Shown: piece after piece, positions 8,366-15,939 of the stretch
Position numbering within the stretch: the stretch's first letter is position 1
How the letters are laid out: every line of letters begins with the position of its first letter
Assembly: GCA_002305615.1 (NCBI GenBank)
Contig: DBPU01000067.1
Location: forward strand, 9,110 to 26,670
Reading direction: 5' to 3'
Source of the DNA: Verrucomicrobia bacterium UBA1412
GTDB taxonomy: Bacteria; Verrucomicrobiota; Verrucomicrobiia; Limisphaerales; UBA1412
Length of the DNA stretch: 17,561 bases
Notes under the pieces: generated by a model
Seen by the model: the letters and a program-made list of their open reading frames with translations, nothing else
Database searches by the model: none
What the model was told of the DNA's origin: nothing
Position numbers and translations under genes: made by a program

Positions 8366-9601
8366 ATGTTAAGGCACTGGTCATTGAGGGTCGTATTGGT
8401 TGTAGCTCTTTTTGCGTCTCTAACGCAAGGATGCCGCCTAAGCGATAACGGCTGGAATCAAAAAACAACTGCAGTATGTCCCAGTTGGGATAAGGAAAAA
8501 ATGGCAGAAATTGAATCATCCGTCCAGGAAAGGATCAATAATGGCGATATGCCGGGTGGTATACTTCGGATTCATATGGAATCACCCCGCTCTGCTGATC
8601 ACCCCAAAAAAGCCAGTATTTATGAGCGCACCGTCGTTTTTGGAGACAAAGCATTGCAGCCCAATGTTGAGCCTAACTCAGAAGATACTATTTATGATTT
8701 GGCCTCTCTCACTAAAGTTGTTGCCACTGCCCCCAGTATTATGCTTTTGCAAGAAAGAGGACTCATCAATGTAGATGCTCCTGCATCACAATACTTGCCT
8801 GCTTTTACAAATAGCGCTCAAAAAGCGATTACTGTCCGTCATTTGCTTACTCATACTTCCGGTCTGCGACCCGGTATCGGCTACAAGGGGTGGAGCGGCT
8901 ACGATGCAGGAATCGCCACGGCTTGCAAGGAGTTACCCAAACAAGAACCCGGCACCAAGTTTGTGTATAGCGACATTAACTTCATTCTGCTGGGTGAAAT
9001 CGTACGAACTGTCAGCAATAAACGAATTGATGAATTTGCTCTTGAGAATATTTATAAACCACTCGGCATGGTAGATACATGTTACAACCCGCCTTTGGAA
9101 AAAACAGATCGAATTGCCCCCACCCAGCTAACCGATGGTGCAATGCTTCGAGGCGTAGTACATGACCCCACCGCACGAACCATGGATGGGGTTGCCGGAC
9201 ATGCTGGAATATTTAGCACCATCGCCGATTTAGCTCTCTACGACAATATGCTGCTGCATGAAGGACGATATGGCAAAAACTTGAAGAGACAACTTTTTAA
9301 GCCCGAAACGGTTCGCCTGATGGCCAGCACTCAATCTCCGGCTGGCTTGGAAGCTCAACGAAGTTTAGGTTGGGATGTTGCCACCGGCTATAGCAGTCCC
9401 CGCGGAGATATTTTTCCTCCGGGTGAATCTTTTGGACACACGGGCTTCACCGGAACCAGTATGTGGATTTTCCCTAAAGAAGGTATTTTTTATATCTTCC
9501 TCTCCAATAGGGTCCATCCGGATGGAAAAGGAAACGTGCTGGGGCTGCAGCGAATTTTGGGAACGAAGATTGCTGAAATGAAAAATCTCTTTTCTGAGTA
9601 G
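8366..9601 (+). CDS. serine hydrolase lipoprotein, class C beta-lactamase/PBP4* (YbbE-like) family
   Basis: The N-terminus MLRHWSLRVVLVVALFASLTQGC is a lipoprotein signal with lipobox LTQGC (acylated Cys23), so the 411-residue protein should be anchored outside the inner membrane. The penicillin-binding fold signatures are complete: SLTK (nucleophile Ser114, Lys117), YSD (Tyr201-Asp203) and HTG (358-360). LLTHTSGL (160-167) and VHDPTARTMDGVAGHAGIFS (265-284) are typical of the PBP4*/YbbE/EstB-like branch of this superfamily. Members act as D-Ala peptidases, D-amino-acid amidases or esterases. True beta-lactamase activity is not implied. In several bacteria such proteins sit with muropeptide and amino-sugar recycling genes, which fits the divergent DUF5009 neighbour. 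TTGACA occurs at 8331-8336, but no -10 lies at proper spacing. There is no Shine-Dalgarno sequence before the ATG. It converges on the lipid kinase gene 34 bases downstream. Confidence 0.92.
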   Translation: MLRHWSLRVVLVVALFASLTQGCRLSDNGWNQKTTAVCPSWDKEKMAEIESSVQERINNGDMPGGILRIHMESPRSADHPKKASIYERTVVFGDKALQPNVEPNSEDTIYDLASLTKVVATAPSIMLLQERGLINVDAPASQYLPAFTNSAQKAITVRHLLTHTSGLRPGIGYKGWSGYDAGIATACKELPKQEPGTKFVYSDINFILLGEIVRTVSNKRIDEFALENIYKPLGMVDTCYNPPLEKTDRIAPTQLTDGAMLRGVVHDPTARTMDGVAGHAGIFSTIADLALYDNMLLHEGRYGKNLKRQLFKPETVRLMASTQSPAGLEAQRSLGWDVATGYSSPRGDIFPPGESFGHTGFTGTSMWIFPKEGIFYIFLSNRVHPDGKGNVLGLQRILGTKIAEMKNLFSE

Positions 9602-9635
9602 AAAATAGGTTTTAGTGATTTTTACCCTTGTTTTT

Positions 9636-10550
9636 TTAGCCCTTGTCGGGTGAGTTGGGGACTATTATAGGAAGTCGCTTTGAAGCTATTCTGAAGCTTA
9701 CAGGCAGATTCCCTGCCCATTCACCCTCAAGCTGAAAGCTGCAATTCTCTCCCTGCATACTCACATGTCGAGTCTGGAAAGTATAACTATCTTTCAGACA
9801 AAGATTCCCGCCTGTACAAAATCTCAAAAAAATGCGGAATAACGCGGAGAAATTCAGTTTCGGGAAAAAAGTCACGTCTAGAAGGCCATCTTCAGTATTC
9901 GCATTAGGAAAGAGAATATGTTCGCCTCCGTAGAAGCGGCCGTTGCCTACCAGCGCACACTCACAAGCAATTTTTTTTTCTTCCCATTCACAAATTAAGC
10001 GTGGATGCTTTCCGATCAGCGCTCGAAAACCTGCAATCCAGTAGGCTAATTTTCCAACTTTTTTCTTCAACCCCCAACTCACCAGCTTCAAGCTGGCTGC
10101 ATCAAAACCAGCACCGGCTAGCTGAGCAACGTAGCGAATATTCTCTTGATCCTCCCAAGCCCCAGCTCCCTCTTTAACCTCGATCAAATCAATCAGCCGA
10201 GTTTTCCCTCCTTCGATTGCATTCCATGCCTCAGACACGGCCCAGGGCAACCTATGTTCAAGCGCAAACACATTGGCTGTCCCCGAGGGAATTACCGCCA
10301 GTGAAGGTAATTTCTCAACTTTTGACTTCATCAGACCATTTACTACTTCATATATGGTCCCATCGCCGCCGACAGCAACAACGCAGTCTACTTCATTCAG
10401 AGCCGCCTGAGCCGCCAACTCCATCGCATGTCCAGGCCGTTCGGTCATGAGAAAACTACATTTCCCTTTAAGGGAGCTCAGGCGATCAATCTGTCGTGAT
10501 GCTTTTTGCCCCTTAGCTGCAGGGTTGTATATGAGTGATATTTTTCTCAA
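9636..10550 (-). CDS. diacylglycerol kinase-type lipid kinase
   Basis: This is a 304-residue DAGK catalytic-domain protein of the DgkB/YegS/BmrU type, expected to phosphorylate a lipid alcohol (diacylglycerol, sphingoid base or similar) with ATP at the membrane. Motifs are LIYNPAAKG (6-14), the nucleotide-binding VGGDGT (60-65), IPSGTANVFA (87-96), AGAGFDAASLK and, near the C-terminus, NTEDGLLDVTFFPK. Length and layout are normal. The start is TTG at 10550. The next Met is at residue 35, after the IYNPAAKG motif, so the TTG is needed. The TTG overlaps the fucosidase stop as TTGA, so translation is probably coupled to that gene. The lipid substrate cannot be told from the sequence. It is the last gene of the - strand array. 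Confidence 0.92.
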   Translation of the reverse strand: MRKISLIYNPAAKGQKASRQIDRLSSLKGKCSFLMTERPGHAMELAAQAALNEVDCVVAVGGDGTIYEVVNGLMKSKVEKLPSLAVIPSGTANVFALEHRLPWAVSEAWNAIEGGKTRLIDLIEVKEGAGAWEDQENIRYVAQLAGAGFDAASLKLVSWGLKKKVGKLAYWIAGFRALIGKHPRLICEWEEKKIACECALVGNGRFYGGEHILFPNANTEDGLLDVTFFPKLNFSALFRIFLRFCTGGNLCLKDSYTFQTRHVSMQGENCSFQLEGEWAGNLPVSFRIASKRLPIIVPNSPDKG

Positions 10551-13500
10551 TCTTTCAGATTCAGATCGGCATCCAGAACATACACTTTTCGAGGTTCAGT
10601 CGGAAAGCTAATCACCTTATCGTGATAACGTAAATTACAGGTTTGCCCGGCATGAGACAGGATACTGACCTCATCCAATGTCCCGTTTGACCAAGAGAGA
10701 TTTACCTCAAAACCACCGCGAGCACGAAGACCACCCACAGAACCAGAACTCCAGGCAGCAGGCAATGCCGGCAGGAGTTGTATCTGCTCTTCGGCATGAC
10801 TCTGGACAAGCATTTCCATGACTGCAGCACAACCTCCAAAGTTCCCATCAATCTGGAAGGGTGGATGATTATCAAACATATTGGGCAAAGTACAACGCGC
10901 AAAGAGTTGCTGCAAGTTCTTCCAGGCTAAATCGGAGTCCTCAAACCGTGCTGCGAAATTAACAACCCAGGCACGACTCCAGCCGGTTCCACCACCGCCA
11001 TTATTTAAACGGGTATCAAGACTTTCCCTCAATGCAGTCGCGAGTTCGGGCGTTCCCCTCAAGGTAATTTGATGCCCCGGATGCAATCCGTAAAAATGGG
11101 ACATGTGGCGGTGTCCGGGCTCTGCGTCTTTATAGTCCTCCACCCACTCCTGCAAGCGACCATCTTTGGGGCTGATTTGGAGCGGTGCCAGTTGCTCGAG
11201 AGCTTTTTTTACTTCGTCAACAAACTCTTTTTCAAATGATCCGTCTCCGGCATCCAAAACCTTTGCTGCATCCAGGCAATTCTCAAACAAATCTCGGATA
11301 ATCATCAAATCCATCGTTGCTGCATAGGTAAACTGCCCACGAGTTCCGTCCGCGCGAACAAACGTGTTCTCAGGAGAATGACTGGGGTTGGTAACTAGCG
11401 CACCTGCAACAGGCGAGCCCTCTGGAGCGACAACCAGAAAATCCAATATAAATAGCGAAGCCTCTTTCATAATCGGCCAAGCTCTGGTTTTTAGAAACTC
11501 CCTGTCGAGGCTGTAAAGATAATGTTCATAGGGATGGCGTGCCATCCAGGCAGCTGCCATTGGCCAAACGCCCCAAACACCATCGACAGGTGCCGCGCCG
11601 CGCCAAAGATCGGTATTATGATGAGCAACGAATCCGCGTGCGTTGTAATACTGGCGAGCGGTATCAGCGCCAGTGACACGCAAGTCATCAAGCAAATCAA
11701 AAAGAGGATAGTGACACTCGGCCAGATTTCCAACCTCAGCAGGCCAATAGTTCATTTCTATATTGATATTAATGGTATACTTACTCCCCCATGCGGGAAC
11801 CACGTCCTTATTCCAAATGCCTTGCAGATTCGCCGTTTGAGTACCGGGACGGCTGGCAGCGAGCAGCAAGTAGCGACCAAACTGCGTGTACAGCTCAGCA
11901 AAATGAGGATCATTTAGCCCCCCCTGACTCTTTTTAATGGCCTCAATCCTTTCATCAGTGGGCAACTTCATAGCCACTTCCGGCGCAATATAAGATTGAT
12001 GCGCATCGGCTTTTGTAGTCCCATCCGCTACTTGAGGCACAGAGCCTTCAAGATGAAGTGCTACACGGTTCATATAACCGGCATGATCCGCTTTGTGGTC
12101 AGCTAAGAGGCCTGAATAGGTCTTTTTAACAGCAGCATCTAATTGGGGACGCCAGCGAGCAGCAGGGTCTGCACTGATATCCATGTAATTCACATAGCTG
12201 GTTGCAGCCGCAAAAAAGAATGTAATACTGCTGGCATTATGCACCTTTAGTTTATTTTCGCTGCACTCAAGTTGTCCCCCATCCAAATGAGCCTCCAAAC
12301 AACCCTCGAAGTTCAGGCCCATCCCTTTTAAATCGGTTTGTATCCCGCGAACCTTTCCATCTCCTTCCCAGTGCCCGGCCATCAAGAGGCGATTGCCGCC
12401 TTCATACATCAACTTGTGCTGGAGAGGAGAACTGAGACCTGCGCTCATAGTCACAGAGCCAGGTTTACTTCCAATCACACGAACCACTAAAACCTGATCG
12501 ACTGCGGAAACAAAGCTCTCGCGTGTATAAGAAACATCTCCAATGGTATACTGCACTCGGGCTACTCCATTTTCAATATCCAGCTCACGACGGTAATTTT
12601 TCACCTCAACATGATCCGGAAAACTCAACTGCAAGTCACCCAAGGGTTGATAAGCCTGCTGATAGAGAGGGTCACTCATGAACTCCCTATCCGTCAATTT
12701 TGTAGCTTCAGCTGTTTTTCCCTCAAAAAGAAGCTTCTGAATTTCGGGTAAATATTGATAGGCGTTTTTCTTATTATAGTTGTGAGGTCTGCCCGACCAA
12801 AGAGTATCTTCATTGAGCTGAATCAGATCTTTTTTAACCCCACCGAAAACCATCGCACCTAAACGTCCATTTCCCAGGGGTAAAGCTTGGTTCCAATCAG
12901 CAGCCGGTTGCCTATACCAAAGAGTCATGCGAGGATTGGCCGGAGGTTCAGCTTTTCCCACAAAAGAGAGAGGAGTTTCAATATTCATTTTTGGACCGCC
13001 AACAATTAAATTATCAAACAGCTTTCTTCCTTTTACTTCGGAAAAAAGCCAGGAGCCAACACACCCGCTTGCACCCGTCTTAAACATATCCTTTTCATCT
13101 GCGGCAGACTTGATGTATTCCGGAGTTAATATGTCGTTATAAACCGAAGCCCTGGCAATCTCCCCTAAAAACCGATTTTGCCCATCACTATCTGCCCCAA
13201 AGCGCAAAGGCACTTTGGAAGTAATCAAAGGCTTCATCTCAGACGCTGATGCATCGGCCACCTCTTTTCCGTTTAAATACAGTTTAAAAACTCCGCGTGA
13301 TGCGCTGAATACTCCGGCAACGTGGCTCCACTCCCCGACCGGCAGCTTGGCATCGTAAGCAAGTATCCCATGAGCCGTGATCATACGCAGCGAGTTGTTC
13401 GGATAAGTATCCAGCATGTAACCAACACTCTGCCCGGCAACGAGTTTATCTATGATTCGACCTCCGCCCGGAGATTGCTTTTCAGGCTTAATCCACGCTT

Positions 13501-13648
13501 CGAGAGACACAGTGTCTTTCAAATCCAACGACGAAGTAAGCTCTACTTCAGGGATAGGGCTGGATGCAGTAAAACGCCATGTTTCTCCAAAAACCGTGCT
13601 CATTGAGGCAGCAGCCATGAATAATAGAACAAACGCAAACCTTCTCAT
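10547..13648 (-). CDS. exported LamG-GH95 alpha-L-fucosidase
   Basis: This is predicted to be a secreted or periplasmic inverting alpha-L-fucosidase (GH95), removing terminal fucose, classically alpha-1,2-linked, from glycans. From ATG 13648 the protein has 1033 residues. There is a signal peptide, MRRFAFVLLFMAAASMSTVFG (1-21), then a LamG/concanavalin-like domain (about 25-215; VSLEAWIKPE, GEWSHVAGVF, KLYLNGKEV). GH95 begins at about 241 (LWYRQPAADWNQALPLGNGRLGAM) and runs to the end. By comparison with Bifidobacterium AfcA, Asn627 and Asn629 (NIN before EMNYWPAE) would activate the water, Glu760 (HSPENTF) would be the general acid, and Asp934 (FQIDGNFGG) is also conserved. All are present, so the enzyme looks intact. 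The frame extends 15 codons upstream to a TTG, but the ATG places the signal peptide correctly. The gene is about 84 bases after DUF362 and overlaps the lipid kinase start by 4 bases. GH95 members acting on galactosides also exist, so fucose specificity is likely but not certain. Confidence 0.93.
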   Translation of the reverse strand: MRRFAFVLLFMAAASMSTVFGETWRFTASSPIPEVELTSSLDLKDTVSLEAWIKPEKQSPGGGRIIDKLVAGQSVGYMLDTYPNNSLRMITAHGILAYDAKLPVGEWSHVAGVFSASRGVFKLYLNGKEVADASASEMKPLITSKVPLRFGADSDGQNRFLGEIARASVYNDILTPEYIKSAADEKDMFKTGASGCVGSWLFSEVKGRKLFDNLIVGGPKMNIETPLSFVGKAEPPANPRMTLWYRQPAADWNQALPLGNGRLGAMVFGGVKKDLIQLNEDTLWSGRPHNYNKKNAYQYLPEIQKLLFEGKTAEATKLTDREFMSDPLYQQAYQPLGDLQLSFPDHVEVKNYRRELDIENGVARVQYTIGDVSYTRESFVSAVDQVLVVRVIGSKPGSVTMSAGLSSPLQHKLMYEGGNRLLMAGHWEGDGKVRGIQTDLKGMGLNFEGCLEAHLDGGQLECSENKLKVHNASSITFFFAAATSYVNYMDISADPAARWRPQLDAAVKKTYSGLLADHKADHAGYMNRVALHLEGSVPQVADGTTKADAHQSYIAPEVAMKLPTDERIEAIKKSQGGLNDPHFAELYTQFGRYLLLAASRPGTQTANLQGIWNKDVVPAWGSKYTININIEMNYWPAEVGNLAECHYPLFDLLDDLRVTGADTARQYYNARGFVAHHNTDLWRGAAPVDGVWGVWPMAAAWMARHPYEHYLYSLDREFLKTRAWPIMKEASLFILDFLVVAPEGSPVAGALVTNPSHSPENTFVRADGTRGQFTYAATMDLMIIRDLFENCLDAAKVLDAGDGSFEKEFVDEVKKALEQLAPLQISPKDGRLQEWVEDYKDAEPGHRHMSHFYGLHPGHQITLRGTPELATALRESLDTRLNNGGGGTGWSRAWVVNFAARFEDSDLAWKNLQQLFARCTLPNMFDNHPPFQIDGNFGGCAAVMEMLVQSHAEEQIQLLPALPAAWSSGSVGGLRARGGFEVNLSWSNGTLDEVSILSHAGQTCNLRYHDKVISFPTEPRKVYVLDADLNLKD

Positions 13649-13732
13649 GGGGGGATTATGGTATGTCGCCAATGTTAAAGAAAGAAAAAACAACGCCTAT
13701 GAAACCGTAAATAGGGGCAACCAGAATACTCT

Positions 13733-15142
13733 TTAATTGTTTGAACCGCGGATAGGGGCTTTTTCAAATTGAGGCGACAGCTCAATTGCGCCTTTCCAGC
13801 CAAAATGCGCTCTAAAATAAAAAAAAGGATTCATTTTTTCGAGAGGTTGAGGGGGCGCATCTACTGAGGACTGATAAGTCATATCTTCAGGCTTAAAACC
13901 CACGAAGTTCAATTGCCTTATTTCAAAAGCATTTCGAAGCATTCTGATACGGTTCCAATCAAATCCAACACAGCGAGCCACAGCACAATCTACCGCCAGC
14001 GGATGAGTTCCGGCTATAATCAAACCCGAATGAACAGGATCCGGAGACATCGGCCCATTCCCCTCACCTCCAATGATGCCATCCACTATGGTCAAATAAC
14101 GAAGAGGCTTAACGCGAGGCTGAGCGGCCCCATTGAAGTAAAAAAATCCTTTATTCAAATCCAGCACCATCCGCCAACAAGTGTCGTTGCCATACCAGTT
14201 GCCGGAACGCACAACACTCTGAGTATCTCCAAAAAAGAGACGCCCCACAGATTTAATGGGCACAAATACTCGCGCTAAAAGCGGGCATTTAACCATCCAA
14301 CGCTTAGCCGCCCCCATCCAGGAGTGCTCAAGTTTTGCCTTGGTTGTGCTGGTGGGAAACTGATCACCGCCCCGATCCGGAGTCCCTTCGGTATGATGAG
14401 GCAGCCAATTTTTATTTGCATTGATCCCGACTAAATTCTTTAAGGCACACGTGATACCCACTTTTTTATGGGTTTTCATTTTCGGAATATTGATAAATAC
14501 ATCCGCATCCATAGGTGTGCGGCAAAGCAGGTATTCATGGTTACTATCCGCGTGCTTTCGGTTTGTTTCATCCACATCGACCGACGCGCCAAAAAGTTTT
14601 CCCAAACCTTTAAATTGATAGAATTCACTGGCTTCATCCAAATGGAGGTGAGTAGAGCCCAGAGGGTCACCGGGAAGCTTCTTTTTGGAAACAGTAATTC
14701 CATCAACTCCATGCCATTCCTCCGGACGAAGGTCCAGGAGAGAAATGCTGATCTTCGGATGTTTACTGCAAAGCCGCTCAATCATTTCATCCAGCTTGCA
14801 GTACTCACGAATTTTATCAAAAGAGGAATCGGTCTGAGGTGCATCGCAAATTGTAATTTCCCCCGATCCATTCAGTCGCGAAGCGACCCAATCAGCAACG
14901 GCTTCAATCACGCTTGGGTGCGTAACCACATGCTCCCAATTACCTGGCTGTGGATGGCGTTCATCGTGTTCTTTAACCCAATTGGGTTTAATCACTACGT
15001 GGTCGCCCGGAGTAATAAAAGACTCAGATAAATGCAATATCTCAATAGCCTGAAGCACCAGAGCTTCTACATCTGCACGGTTTGCATAATCTGCGCAACC
15101 TTTACAAATAGCTACATTGGAAGAAAGGGGATGATCGTTCAT
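13733..15142 (-). CDS. DUF362 domain protein
   Basis: This is a 469-residue soluble protein of the DUF362 family, whose biochemical role is not established. Family landmarks are IKPNW (51-55), ICDAPQTDSSFDKI (98-111), INIPKMKTHKKVGITCALKN (217-236), VDGIIGGEGNGP (353-364) and GTHPLAVDCAVARCVG (378-393). No appended 4Fe-4S ferredoxin domain, common in many DUF362 proteins, is seen. A lone CKGC pair (Cys13, Cys16) lies near the N-terminus. A Trp/Lys/aromatic-rich middle segment (about 245-345) and a C-terminal tail look lineage-specific. There is no signal peptide. The ATG overlaps the acpS stop as ATGA, implying translational coupling. The next gene is the fucosidase. DUF362 proteins are often found near polysaccharide genes, which suits this setting, but I infer no reaction. 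Confidence 0.88.
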   Translation of the reverse strand: MNDHPLSSNVAICKGCADYANRADVEALVLQAIEILHLSESFITPGDHVVIKPNWVKEHDERHPQPGNWEHVVTHPSVIEAVADWVASRLNGSGEITICDAPQTDSSFDKIREYCKLDEMIERLCSKHPKISISLLDLRPEEWHGVDGITVSKKKLPGDPLGSTHLHLDEASEFYQFKGLGKLFGASVDVDETNRKHADSNHEYLLCRTPMDADVFINIPKMKTHKKVGITCALKNLVGINANKNWLPHHTEGTPDRGGDQFPTSTTKAKLEHSWMGAAKRWMVKCPLLARVFVPIKSVGRLFFGDTQSVVRSGNWYGNDTCWRMVLDLNKGFFYFNGAAQPRVKPLRYLTIVDGIIGGEGNGPMSPDPVHSGLIIAGTHPLAVDCAVARCVGFDWNRIRMLRNAFEIRQLNFVGFKPEDMTYQSSVDAPPQPLEKMNPFFYFRAHFGWKGAIELSPQFEKAPIRGSNN

Positions 15143-15567
15143 GTCAATGACGTGGTTTCTTTTGGTTTTTGAGGCACCGTATCAGCAGCAGATGATTCCA
15201 GTACGACAAACGAGATTGCGTGAGATTCTGTATGAGAGAGTGAGACGTGTATATGTGTTATTTGCCGTTCTCGCTGAATTTTCGCCGCTTCATCATGGAG
15301 AATAAAAAAAGGTGCTCCATTTTCTGCTGAAGAGATTTCCACATTTTGAAAATTAACGGCACCAAAAATACCGGTTCCCAACGCCTTGGCTAAGGCTTCC
15401 TTTGCGGCAAAACGTGCTGCAATCTTCTGAATCCTGTTGGCTGAGGAGTTACAGCATCGTATTTCATCAGGACATAATATTTTACTTAGAAAAACGTCAC
15501 CGAACTTTTCTATCAAACGTCCTATTCTCTTGACCTCTACTATGTCTGTACCGACACCTACTACCAT
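15139..15567 (-). CDS. acpS: holo-[acyl-carrier-protein] synthase
   Basis: AcpS transfers 4'-phosphopantetheine from coenzyme A to the serine of acyl carrier protein, activating fatty-acid synthesis in the cytoplasm. From ATG 15567 it has 142 residues. Signatures are VGTDIVEV (5-12, metal-binding Asp8), RFAAKEALAKALGTG (52-66, metal-binding Glu57) and the C-terminal SLSHTESHAISFVVLE (109-124). A GTG two codons earlier (15573) is in frame, but it lies inside the AGGAAG ribosome site that serves the ATG, so I chose the ATG. A tail of about 18 residues after VVLE is longer than in most AcpS and lacks obvious structure. It lies 9 bases after the TSUP gene and overlaps DUF362 by 4 bases. The window also encodes PanC, which feeds the coenzyme A that AcpS uses, although the two are in separate units. 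Confidence 0.95.
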   Translation of the reverse strand: MVVGVGTDIVEVKRIGRLIEKFGDVFLSKILCPDEIRCCNSSANRIQKIAARFAAKEALAKALGTGIFGAVNFQNVEISSAENGAPFFILHDEAAKIQRERQITHIHVSLSHTESHAISFVVLESSAADTVPQKPKETTSLT

Positions 15568-15572
15568 AATCA

Positions 15573-15578
15573 CTTCCT
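15573..15578 (-). promoter_or_regulatory. Shine-Dalgarno site deciding the acpS start
   Basis: AGGAAG on the - strand lies 5 bases before ATG 15567. Its first bases are shared with the TAG stop of the preceding TSUP gene. It is the clearest ribosome site in the window and argues for the ATG rather than the GTG at 15573 embedded in it. Confidence 0.7.
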
Positions 15579-15939
15579 ACAGGATCAATTTTATGGCAAC
15601 TAAAATGAGCACCAAACCAAATATCTTTTTTAATACAGGAACGCTTAGCCAGTGGCAAAGATAGGCACCCAGCTGAGCTCCCACGATAGCTCCTATTACA
15701 ATCAGAATGATCAGGACCCAATGTGTAACAGGAGACTCTTTCATATGTCCAAAAACTCCGGAAAGAGCCGTTGGAATAATCACGATTAGAGAAGCAATAA
15801 CAGCTTGTCTGAAATCAAATTTAAGCATTGTGAGCATTAAGGGAATCAATACAACACCCCCTCCAATACCCAGAAGCCCACTGGTAGTCCCGGCTATCAA
15901 TCCGACAAGCACTGCCAATAAACAAGTTAAAAGAGCCAT
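15577..15939 (-). CDS. half-size TSUP/TauE-SafE family permease
   Basis: This is a 120-residue, very hydrophobic protein with four predicted membrane helices (roughly 3-35 as one or two, then 45-65, 72-95 and 98-120). The N-terminal GLIAGTTSGLLGIGGGVVLI (13-32) is the hallmark of the TauE/SafE (TSUP) family, whose full-length members, of about 250 residues, carry two such repeats and export sulfite, sulfoacetate or other organic anions. Only one repeat is present. The frame ends cleanly with TAG and the flanking genes abut, with no second half on either side, so this looks like a native single-repeat protein that would need to dimerise rather than a broken gene. The ATG directly follows the POT stop (TAAATG), and acpS starts 9 bases after its stop. 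The substrate is unknown. Confidence 0.85.
   Translation of the reverse strand: MALLTCLLAVLVGLIAGTTSGLLGIGGGVVLIPLMLTMLKFDFRQAVIASLIVIIPTALSGVFGHMKESPVTHWVLIILIVIGAIVGAQLGAYLCHWLSVPVLKKIFGLVLILVAIKLIL

Noticed and set aside
8366..9601. Antibiotic-resistance beta-lactamase.
   Set aside because: The SxxK, YSD and HTG motifs fit the broader PBP4*/esterase group, and the GVAGHAG-type segment points to YbbE-like proteins. Nothing indicates a true class C beta-lactamase.
9602..9660. Terminator between the convergent serine hydrolase and lipid kinase genes.
   Set aside because: There are T runs and a repeated CCCTTG, but I find only 4-5 bp A:T or ACCC/GGGT pairings, too weak to call a hairpin.
11522..11917. 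131-codon + strand frame opposite GH95, around the catalytic Asn motif.
   Set aside because: It is antisense to conserved GH95 sequence and has no start context or recognisable product.
13646..13693. TTG at 13693 as the GH95 start, adding 15 residues.
   Set aside because: The added segment would precede a complete signal peptide beginning at the ATG (13648). The internal ATG gives a standard exported protein.
14468..15031. 187-codon open frame on the + strand opposite the DUF362 gene.
   Set aside because: It lies wholly antisense to a well-supported gene, its translation has no recognisable motifs, and it is best explained as a shadow.
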